From: an uncultured Saprospiraceae bacterium
Lineage (GTDB): Bacteria; Bacteroidota; Bacteroidia; Chitinophagales; Saprospiraceae
Reading direction: 5' to 3'
DNA: 64,000 nucleotides
Assembly (NCBI GenBank): GCA_937959115.1
Contig: CALGAW010000015.1
Coordinates: forward strand, 62,001 to 126,000
Part shown: positions 7,414 to 15,621 of the stretch, piece after piece
Layout: every line of letters starts with the position of its first letter
Numbering within the stretch: the stretch's first letter is position 1
Translations under genes and position numbers: made by a program
Notes under the pieces: generated by a model
The model's database searches: none
Seen by the model: only the letters and a program-made list of their open reading frames with translations
What the model was told of the DNA's origin: nothing

Positions 7414-10400
7414 ATGCGAAATCTATGTTACTACACCTCAATTGTCCTTTTGCTGTTGCTTCCAGCACAAAGTTTTAGTCAAACTACATGTGGACAAAAC
7501 ATCCTACACGAAAAATTACTTCAAACCAATCCGGAATACAAACAAAAACATCTAGAGACGGAAGCTCAGCTTTATAAAGCGATGAGTAGAGTGTTGTCTT
7601 ATAGTAGTAAGAACCCGCCTACTAATGAGGTGTTGCCTGTTGTGGTACATGTCATTCATGATAATGGACCAGAAAATATTAGCCCCGCTCTAATAAATGA
7701 TGGTATTCAACACTTAAATGATGCATTCAGTAATCTGGGGGCATATACTAGTAATACAGGGACTAATGTTGGAATCCAATTTTGTCTTGCAAGACGGGAT
7801 CCCGATGGAAATGCTACAACAGGCATCAACAGAGTTTTGTTTCCACAGTATGTGAATATTGATATGAATGACAATTCTGGACCAATTATGAAAGCATCAA
7901 CTCAATGGGATCCTTTGGAATATATCAATATTTGGGTGGTTCGAGATATCGTTAATGGTTCTGTTGCTGGTTATGCAACATTACCTTCCGCACATGGACT
8001 TGTATTAGATGGAATTGTGCTAGAGTATAATTTTTTCGGTGGAACTCCAGAAAATTCAGTGACACTTATTCATGAAATGGGACATTACCTTGGTCTATTC
8101 CACACATTTGAAGGCGGCTGTTTTAATGACAATTGCTTAGAAGACGGTGATCGTATTTGCGATACTCCTCCAGATAATACCAATAGCCCTGCAGACCTTT
8201 GTCCTGGTACTGTTCAGGATTTATCCTGCAATGGAGACGGTCAAAATGACCTAGACGACAATTTTATGGATTATAAGACTCCTGTATGCCAAATAAATTT
8301 TACTCCTCAACAAGGAGTTAGAATGTGTCAGGTGATAAGTAATACGTTATTGTCTCCAATAGATCCAGCATTAGGCCCTAGACATTCGTTATTGGAGTCA
8401 ATCGCCTGTCTCGACCCTTGCACAAGTCCATTTAGTGTGGCGTTAAATCTTCCCACTGAAATAGTAGTTGGTGATAATTTCCAATTTACTACAACACCTT
8501 TCAATCCCTCATGGGAATTAGAATGGGAAATCAACGGTCAAACCCACACCGGAATCCCATCAATCATATTTGAAAATGCTGATGTCGGACTTGTAAATAT
8601 CAGTTTAACGGTGACTAGTCTTACTGATCCAAACTGTATTGAGTTTTTAAACACCTCAGTAAATGTTGTCTGTGATTTTGATGCAGAAGTAACGGTATCT
8701 CCTGCGAGTATAGGAATTAATCAAACAGTTACCCTATCTGTTGTAAATGACCCAAGCTTGAGCTATGAATGGTTTAATGGTGCGGTTTCCCAAGTTGGCA
8801 GTAGCGTTGATTTTACTTTCACAGAGGAGGGACTTTATCCAATCGTCTTAGAAGTTACTGGGAATTCAGGTGCATCTGGTCTACCTTGTACTTTTTCTAT
8901 AACAGAATTTGTTCAAGTAGGAACTTGTAATACAAGCTCAGGTTTTAAATGGTATTTTGGACGTAAAGCAGGTCTTGACTTTGATAATATTGTAGGTGGA
9001 GTACCTACACAGTTATTAGATGGGATGTTGACTGCAAATGAAGGATGTGCTTCTATTGCGGATGAAGATGGAGATTTGCTTTTCTATACTAATGGACTTA
9101 ATGTAAGAAATGCTAATCATGCAATTATGACAAATGGACAAAATATTAACAACACTGGTGTTCTATCTTCAACACAAGGTGCGCTAATCCTTCCTGACCC
9201 CGGAAATATTACAGATGGAAGAAATAGATTTTATATTTTAACAACTATGGCAGTTGATGGGGCAACTCATATTGCAAGTTATGCAATCGTTGACATGGAT
9301 ACTGAAGCGTTAATAGATTTGGATCCTCCAAATCTGGAATACACACTTCCAATACCCTTGTCTGCAACGGGAGATCTAACTTCAGAACGACTTGCGGCCG
9401 TTAAACAATGTAACAATCTTGACTATTGGATAGTGATGCATGGTAGAAGTAATGCAAACTACTATGTGGTAAGTCTTGATGATGGCGGACTTACTTTTAA
9501 TAATACGTTTGAAAACGTAGGTTATCCGCAAAATGTGCCCGTAACTCTTCAGAATGCGCCAGCTGAAAACGGATACTTAAAGTTTTCTCCTGATGGTACA
9601 AGACTGGCTTGTGCTTCTCGAGGCTACAACGGCAACCAAGGAAGTCAAGATCCAAGAGTAGAGCTGTTTGACTTTGATATTGTCGATGGAACAATATCCA
9701 ACCCTATTGTTTTTGAAAATGGAAATACCAGTAGTATTTATAAAGGAGCTTATGGTATTGAGTTCTCACCAAGTAGTGACCTGCTCTATCTAACCTGTGA
9801 TCCTGACAATGGGAATTTTGATGCTTCTGCACTCTTTCAATTTGATTTAACACAAATCCAAAACTTTAGTACACAACAACAAATTGCAAATGCTAGGGTG
9901 TTGATTGCAGAATCGGAACCTGGTGAAAGATTCAGAGCCCTTCAATTGGGACCAGATGGTAATATTTATATGACCAACAATCGAGGCTTCGCAGGAGAAA
10001 TAAACAGGATTGAGGAGCCTAATAGTTTAGGCGCAGCCTGCAATTATGTGGATAATGTTATTGATTTTCCAAATAGCGCGAATCATGTAAGGCATGGATT
10101 GCCCAATTTTGCACCAGATCAGGTTTTAAACGAAGTAATTATTGATGGTGATCAGGTGGTTTGTAGTTCAAACTCTGGTGTTTATTCGTTTAATTTACCA
10201 CCTTGCCATGCTATCGCTACATGGTCAATAGTCTCAGGGCCAGCAGCTATTGTCGGCACAAACGATGAAGTCTCTGTTGAATTAGCGTTTACAGGAGTAG
10301 GAACTGTTCAATTGCAACTAGATGTTGCTTTCGGTTGTAGTTTTCAAACATTAGTCTATGATATAGTAGTGAATAATCTTGCACCCTTAAGTTTACCGCC

Positions 10401-11916
10401 AGTTGTAAGTATTTGTGGAGCTTCTTGCGCTACACTGGATGCAGGGGCTGGTTACACATCGTACCTTTGGTCAAATGGGTCTACCAACCAAACAATTTGT
10501 GTGGATGTACCTGGAACCTATAGCGTATCAACGGAATGTGGTTTTGCGAGTACGGAAGTTATTCAACAATCAGGGATTATAGTCACCGCTACCAGCAACT
10601 CTGTCATCTGTAATGTGGGGGGACAAACAGGATCAATAACGACAACAGTAGCAGGTGGTGTCGCCCCTTACACCTATCTTTGGAATAATGGCGCTGGTAC
10701 AAATGCAAATCCAGTAAATTTGGGGGCTGGGACTTATGTTGTTAATGTTACTGATGCAAATGGATGTTCAACTTCTACTAGTGTTGTGATCCGAGAACTC
10801 GAGGCTCTTGGTGGCAGCGTTGTTCTTAAATCTAAAATTTCCTGTAACGGTGGGAACAATGGCAGTGCCACTGCAAACGGAACGGGAGGCATGCCTCCTT
10901 ATTTTTATCAATGGGATAATGGAGAAACAACTGCTACGGCTATTCAATTGGATGCTGGACCTCATGATGTAATAATAACAGATTTTAACGGATGTACAGC
11001 AACCCTAAGCATTGTAATCCTTGAACCAAGTGCATTAGTTGTAGCTACTAATGTTGTCACTCCGATTTCCTTCTACAACGCCTTAGGAAGTGCCTCAGCT
11101 GCTCCGAATGGTGGCTCAGCTCCTTATTCATATAGCTGGGATAATGGAGAAATAGCACAAACCGCTATTAACCTTACAGCGGGCATCCATACGGTAGTTG
11201 TAACGGATGCAAATAGCTGCACTGCGACCGCACAAGTGGATATCCCAGAGCAAGTTGCAGTATTACCCGTGATATACCTAGAAGGGCCATACAGCATCGC
11301 AACAGGAAAAATGAACAATAATCTAAGACAGCAAAATTTAGTCCCCGTTGACCAACCATATGGAGCGGCACCATGGAACTATCCTGGCTTAGAACAGCTT
11401 ATTCCAAATCATTTTTGGGACGCCACTTTAGTTGACTGGGTGTTAGTAGAATTGAGAGATCCTAACAATCCTGCAGACATTGTGGACACTCAAGTAGGGA
11501 TAATGAATGAAAACGGTATTATTGTCTCTGCAACCAGTACTAACGAACCCATACTCATTTTCGATGCTCCACCTGGGTCCTATCACTTAGTCATCAAACA
11601 TAGAAATCATCTACCTGTGATGACGCTTAACCCTAGGACTTATGGAATATGGCCTGCTTGGTTGGATATGTTTAACCCATCTGTTGTGCAAACAATCGGT
11701 ATGCATGAAATCGACCCAGGAAGAGGAAGATGGGGGCTTATTGAAGGTGACGTAACAAGAGATTATCAGATTACGGCAGCTGATATGTCACAAGTATGGA
11801 ATGATAAAAATCAATCAGGTTACTTAGATTCCGATAGTAATATGGATGGAACCTGTAATGCGCTTGATAGAGCTAATATTTGGAATAATATAAACACTGT
11901 TTCACCAGTACCCTAA
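7414..11916 (+). CDS. secreted M43 (pappalysin-like) metalloprotease with SprB repeats and a LEG/dockerin-like C-terminus
   Basis: This is a 1500-residue secreted protein with a signal peptide (1-22, ending SFSQ). The zinc motif HEMGHYLGLFH lies at 220-230, with a Met-turn NFMDYK near 284, as in M43 pappalysins. Then come PKD-like domains (about 340-505), a long beta-rich block starting KWYFGRKAGLDFDN (about 510-905) that resembles the propeller-like region of Bacteroidota surface proteins, an Ig-like part, and three SprB modules (about 1066-1280). The third module lacks the first cysteine of the usual pair. The last 215 residues form a domain with LEGPYS, QPYGAAPWNYPG and HRNHLP, ending in two dockerin-like loops (DVTRDYQITAADM and DSNMDGTCNALDR). 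No type A or B T9SS domain is visible. It is divergent from the sigma factor and 58 bases before the CHAT gene. Confidence 0.85.
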   Translation: MRNLCYYTSIVLLLLLPAQSFSQTTCGQNILHEKLLQTNPEYKQKHLETEAQLYKAMSRVLSYSSKNPPTNEVLPVVVHVIHDNGPENISPALINDGIQHLNDAFSNLGAYTSNTGTNVGIQFCLARRDPDGNATTGINRVLFPQYVNIDMNDNSGPIMKASTQWDPLEYINIWVVRDIVNGSVAGYATLPSAHGLVLDGIVLEYNFFGGTPENSVTLIHEMGHYLGLFHTFEGGCFNDNCLEDGDRICDTPPDNTNSPADLCPGTVQDLSCNGDGQNDLDDNFMDYKTPVCQINFTPQQGVRMCQVISNTLLSPIDPALGPRHSLLESIACLDPCTSPFSVALNLPTEIVVGDNFQFTTTPFNPSWELEWEINGQTHTGIPSIIFENADVGLVNISLTVTSLTDPNCIEFLNTSVNVVCDFDAEVTVSPASIGINQTVTLSVVNDPSLSYEWFNGAVSQVGSSVDFTFTEEGLYPIVLEVTGNSGASGLPCTFSITEFVQVGTCNTSSGFKWYFGRKAGLDFDNIVGGVPTQLLDGMLTANEGCASIADEDGDLLFYTNGLNVRNANHAIMTNGQNINNTGVLSSTQGALILPDPGNITDGRNRFYILTTMAVDGATHIASYAIVDMDTEALIDLDPPNLEYTLPIPLSATGDLTSERLAAVKQCNNLDYWIVMHGRSNANYYVVSLDDGGLTFNNTFENVGYPQNVPVTLQNAPAENGYLKFSPDGTRLACASRGYNGNQGSQDPRVELFDFDIVDGTISNPIVFENGNTSSIYKGAYGIEFSPSSDLLYLTCDPDNGNFDASALFQFDLTQIQNFSTQQQIANARVLIAESEPGERFRALQLGPDGNIYMTNNRGFAGEINRIEEPNSLGAACNYVDNVIDFPNSANHVRHGLPNFAPDQVLNEVIIDGDQVVCSSNSGVYSFNLPPCHAIATWSIVSGPAAIVGTNDEVSVELAFTGVGTVQLQLDVAFGCSFQTLVYDIVVNNLAPLSLPPVVSICGASCATLDAGAGYTSYLWSNGSTNQTICVDVPGTYSVSTECGFASTEVIQQSGIIVTATSNSVICNVGGQTGSITTTVAGGVAPYTYLWNNGAGTNANPVNLGAGTYVVNVTDANGCSTSTSVVIRELEALGGSVVLKSKISCNGGNNGSATANGTGGMPPYFYQWDNGETTATAIQLDAGPHDVIITDFNGCTATLSIVILEPSALVVATNVVTPISFYNALGSASAAPNGGSAPYSYSWDNGEIAQTAINLTAGIHTVVVTDANSCTATAQVDIPEQVAVLPVIYLEGPYSIATGKMNNNLRQQNLVPVDQPYGAAPWNYPGLEQLIPNHFWDATLVDWVLVELRDPNNPADIVDTQVGIMNENGIIVSATSTNEPILIFDAPPGSYHLVIKHRNHLPVMTLNPRTYGIWPAWLDMFNPSVVQTIGMHEIDPGRGRWGLIEGDVTRDYQITAADMSQVWNDKNQSGYLDSDSNMDGTCNALDRANIWNNINTVSPVP

Positions 11917-11951
11917 AATCTTTTACATACCTTTAAGTATGTAACGATTTT
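11915..11951 (+). terminator. hairpin at the M43-CHAT gene junction
   Basis: TTACATAC (11923-11930), six loop bases, then GTATGTAA (11937-11944) form a perfect eight-base stem, extended by AAAATC/GATTTT outside it. The stem begins inside the M43 stop-codon region and ends about 24 bases before the GTG start of the CHAT gene. The U tract after it is short, so it may be a leaky terminator, a processing site or an mRNA-stability element. Confidence 0.5.
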
Positions 11952-11974
11952 ATGAACCCTGTAACCCTTTAATC

Positions 11975-14900
11975 GTGAAACTTGTATCTATTATGTTGCT
12001 TCTATTTCTTTTCATTAGCACTACTGCTAAAGACAAGGAACCAGTATTAGCACTAGAGTTTAAATATGCAGATTGCTTCAAAAGAGGCAAATTAGATAGT
12101 GCGCTCTACTTTATTAAGTTAGAGCGCACTCTTATGCCAAAACCAGAAGATTTGTACGCGCTCCAATTGGTAGAAGCGGAAATTTACATGATAAAATCCA
12201 AGTACGAAAAATCGTTTTCCATTTTGGAAGAACTGGAAAAGCAAATCGTTCAAGAAAAAGGATCACAGCATTCACAATTAATTACGCTTCTGCACCTAAA
12301 GGCTAGACACTATGATAATTATCAAGATAGACCAAACCAAAAGGAATCTGCCGAACGTGCCTTTAAAATTGCAACAGCCATTTATCCAGAAACCCACCTT
12401 GAGGTTGGAAAGTGTTTCAACGAATTGGGATATTATTATACTAGAATACTAAATCTCGAGAAGGGGATTGAGTTCATCGATAAAAGCAAGGCAATTTTCT
12501 TAAAAACTGTTGGTTCTGATGACCTTAGATTGGTCAAGGTATACAATACCTATATCATGTACCACAATGCCTTAACAGACTATAGAAACCTTGAAAAGTA
12601 TATTGACCTAAAGCACCAAATTTTAAGTAAAAACCTCCCTCCCGATCACGATCAAATGATGGAGAGCTTTGCTGATATTGGTACAATGAAGTATTATAAT
12701 GGTGAACACAATGAGGCATTAATGTACTTGCAAAAAGCAATTCAAATTCTTAACAAGAACCACAAGAACTACGTTTATCCGCATATTGATATCTATAACA
12801 ATATTTCAAGTATCTGGCTTCAATTAAAAGAGTTTGACAAAGCACTCGAATGTTCTAAAATATCATTAGCAGCAAGAAGATCCATATTTGGAAATGAATC
12901 ACTAACTCAATGGCATACCCTCAACTATTTAGGTCGAATCTATAGCAAAATGGGGGATCATCCAAAGGCTATTGAAACCTATAAAAAAGCAATTTTTTAC
13001 ACCACAAACAAGTTGCAGGATCACAGAACACCTATAAATCTTGCTGATTCGTACTTTGAAATCGATCAACCACAGAACGGAATTAAGTACCTTGAATTAG
13101 CAGAAGGAATTCTAGAATCGAAAAGTAAACCGATGTTCTATCAATTTTGCCGAATCAATCAGTATTATGCAAAATATTACAGGAAAATCAATAATAAAAG
13201 TAAAGCTCTTGATGCAATCAATTTGGCAATCAATCAATCAGTAGGACTTGAAAGCAAAGCCGAATTGGATCAAATCCCAGAATATTATCAGTTTAAAAAT
13301 AAGTTTGGATTATTAAATTCCTTAATGATAAAAGGAAACATTTTAGAAGAAAACAAGGAGGATACCCTTTCTCTGAAAGCGGCACTAAATACTTATGCGC
13401 TTGCTCTAAATGCAGTAGATACAATGAAAAGCAAGCTTTCTTCAGGTGCTTCAAGGAATCGACTCTCTGAAGAAGCTGCACCTATATTTGATAAAGCAAT
13501 TGCAACAACCTTCGCACTTTGGGAAATCACCCAAAATGAGCAATATATAGATAAGGCTTTTCTATTGATAGAGCGAAGTAAAGCACTTGATTTACTTAAG
13601 AATATAATTAACGGATTAGAAAAAGATAAATCTAGTGAAAACTATACCTTATTTGAAAAGGAACAATCGTTAAAGACAAAATATAGTTACTATTATGGAA
13701 AGTTTAGGAAACTGCCTGTTGGTGCTAGTGATAGCCTGAAAAATGCTTATCAAAATAAAATATTTAACCTCAACAAACAACGAGATTCTCTACATCAATC
13801 AATCATTGACAAAACTGGTTATTCCTTTATTAAGAAAAATACAATCAACCCAATTTCGTTGAGAAAGGCACAACAGAGGATCTCGGAAAAGACGGTACTC
13901 TTTTCTTATTTTTATGGTGAAGAATCGATCTATTCTATTGGAATTACGAAGAATAAATTACAATTCGAAAAGATAGTTCGGACAGATAGCCTTGTCAATA
14001 CCATTGAAGGCTATAATAAGGAACTTCAGGAATTTGACTATACAGGATATAGTGAATACAAAGTAAAGGAGTACAGCCTCAATTCTCTTGTTATCTATAA
14101 GGCATTGTTGGAGCCGATATTAAAGGATAAAAAGGACATTAAAAATTTGATCATCATTCCTGATGGGAAACTGTCTATGATTAATTTTAGTGCTTTAACC
14201 TATGAATTGGCTGCTGAAGAGAAAAGCAATTTTTTAACACTCCCTTACTTGATCCGAAAATACAACATTCAATACCATTATTCTTCAAGCCTTCACTTCA
14301 TCGGTAGTTCATTTGAAAATGATAGGGCAAAAGTGAACTGTCTTGCAATGGCTCCCTTTAAGCAAGGGAAAAGAAATTTAGTGGCTTCTGAGAAAGAGCT
14401 AACCGAAATATCCAACCATTTTAATGGGAATTTTCTCTCTGGTAATCAGGCGACCAAAGCTGCTTTTCTAGACCTGCATAAGGCACATCAAATTCTTCAT
14501 TTAGCTACCCACGCCCTCGCAGACACAAAAAATCCAAATCTTTCAAGATTAACATTCCATTCAGAAGACAAACCGAAACCAGAAAAACATTTCCTATATA
14601 ATTATGAGATTCAAAATTTGCCAATTGAGGCTTCTTTGGTCGTACTAAGCGCTTGTGAGACAGGAATTGGCAAATACCAGCATGGGGAAGGGGTGATGAG
14701 CCTCGCAAGAAGCTTTCTGTACGCGGGTGCCGCAAGTGTTTTGATGAGTCAGTGGAAAATTGAAGACCACGCTTCGTCTAAAATTATGCAATATTTCTAT
14801 GAAAACATTGCGCAACGCAAATCTAAGAACGAAGCACTGCGAAACGCCAAACTAGCATATTTAGACAATGCCGATCACCTAACTGCTCATCCAGCATTTT

Positions 14901-15034
14901 GGGCAGGCATTGCATTCATTGGCAACAATAGCCCAATAGACAACGGTACCAACAATTCACTTGTGCTTCTTTTGTTGACTCTAGCTGTTTGTGGGATTGC
15001 TTATCTGGTTTATCGCAGGAAATTTGTTGTTTAG
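11975..15034 (+). CDS. TPR-CHAT (caspase-like) protein, predicted periplasmic with a C-terminal anchor
   Basis: This 1019-residue protein has a signal peptide (about 1-19, MKLVSIMLLLFLFISTTAK), many TPRs (about 25-480; for example ALMYLQKAIQIL and GDHPKAIETYKKAI), a coiled-coil-like linker, a CHAT domain (about 690-980) and one membrane helix at 995-1012 followed by YRRKF. CHAT domains are caspase-like cysteine proteases. Both catalytic positions are present: His846 in LHLATHA and Cys894 in LSACETG, followed by GEG and the SLARSFLYAGA motif. GTG at 11975 is used because it supplies the lysine before the hydrophobic core; ATG at 11993 would shorten the signal. A signal peptide plus a C-terminal anchor puts TPRs and protease in the periplasm. 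It sits 58 bases after the M43 gene with a hairpin between. Confidence 0.88.
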   Translation: MKLVSIMLLLFLFISTTAKDKEPVLALEFKYADCFKRGKLDSALYFIKLERTLMPKPEDLYALQLVEAEIYMIKSKYEKSFSILEELEKQIVQEKGSQHSQLITLLHLKARHYDNYQDRPNQKESAERAFKIATAIYPETHLEVGKCFNELGYYYTRILNLEKGIEFIDKSKAIFLKTVGSDDLRLVKVYNTYIMYHNALTDYRNLEKYIDLKHQILSKNLPPDHDQMMESFADIGTMKYYNGEHNEALMYLQKAIQILNKNHKNYVYPHIDIYNNISSIWLQLKEFDKALECSKISLAARRSIFGNESLTQWHTLNYLGRIYSKMGDHPKAIETYKKAIFYTTNKLQDHRTPINLADSYFEIDQPQNGIKYLELAEGILESKSKPMFYQFCRINQYYAKYYRKINNKSKALDAINLAINQSVGLESKAELDQIPEYYQFKNKFGLLNSLMIKGNILEENKEDTLSLKAALNTYALALNAVDTMKSKLSSGASRNRLSEEAAPIFDKAIATTFALWEITQNEQYIDKAFLLIERSKALDLLKNIINGLEKDKSSENYTLFEKEQSLKTKYSYYYGKFRKLPVGASDSLKNAYQNKIFNLNKQRDSLHQSIIDKTGYSFIKKNTINPISLRKAQQRISEKTVLFSYFYGEESIYSIGITKNKLQFEKIVRTDSLVNTIEGYNKELQEFDYTGYSEYKVKEYSLNSLVIYKALLEPILKDKKDIKNLIIIPDGKLSMINFSALTYELAAEEKSNFLTLPYLIRKYNIQYHYSSSLHFIGSSFENDRAKVNCLAMAPFKQGKRNLVASEKELTEISNHFNGNFLSGNQATKAAFLDLHKAHQILHLATHALADTKNPNLSRLTFHSEDKPKPEKHFLYNYEIQNLPIEASLVVLSACETGIGKYQHGEGVMSLARSFLYAGAASVLMSQWKIEDHASSKIMQYFYENIAQRKSKNEALRNAKLAYLDNADHLTAHPAFWAGIAFIGNNSPIDNGTNNSLVLLLLTLAVCGIAYLVYRRKFVV

Positions 15035-15101
15035 AATAAGCCTTTTTTATATCGAAAGCTAAATTTATTTGAGATTGATGCTTTTTGTTAGTATTGATTG
15101 A

Positions 15102-15324
15102 AATATTGAAAATGCTCAGATTACAGAAGAATATTCTAGTGAAGATGGAACGGTAAATGTACTTAGTGCTTCTGTTGATGAGGGGCAATTTTCTTCAATA
15201 CGCACTAAAATGCACAAAGGTCAGTAGAGTATTGGGGGTAGGAGTCGGATATAGCTTCAACTTTAAGAAAGCAAAAAAAAAAGAGAGAAGTACTAATCCA
15301 ATCGGTATAGGTGGAATTAAGTAA
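15102..15324 (+). pseudogene. gene remnant, possibly of a YfbK-like vWA protein
   Basis: Two short reading-frame pieces lie after the CHAT gene. The first (15102-15227, 41 codons) ends ...VDEGQFSSIRTKMHKGQ then stop. The spacing of S-x-S-V-D-x-x-x-F-S-x-I-R-x-x-x-x-x-G-Q matches what I recall of the block before the vWA domain in YfbK-like proteins (STFSIDVDTASYSNVRRF-type). The second (15238-15324) reads VGVGYSFNFKKAKKKE and ends GIGGIK stop, like an outer-membrane protein C-terminus. Neither has a start or full domain. I infer decayed or fused fragments; the match is by eye on few residues. Confidence 0.3.
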
Positions 15325-15327
15325 TTT

Positions 15328-15621
15328 TTACCTTAAATGAATCAGTATTTTGTTACCACCTCTATAATAGGTCGTCGAAACGTTTTTTACCTAGAAGACG
15401 AAGAAAAGTTCAATTCTATACCTTCGAATTTGCAGAAGAACTTTTTCTAATAACTATTTATTTTATGTAAGAAAATGTCAAATTGGTTAGGTGTGCCAAG
15501 ATCATTTTTTTATATTTAGTTGATTCTGAATAATGTATATAGGAATCGATAGTGTATTCAAGAAGACGTTCGAGAATTGCCTACCAATACTTTACTATTG
15601 AAAATAGTTAATTACCTACAA
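15328..15621. other. intergenic stretch with no recognisable gene
   Basis: This AT-rich stretch lies between the remnant and the GH74-like gene. I see no long reading frame, tRNA-like fold or full promoter match. A TATATTTA at about 15512 comes close to a -7 element but misses the last base. Confidence 0.5.
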
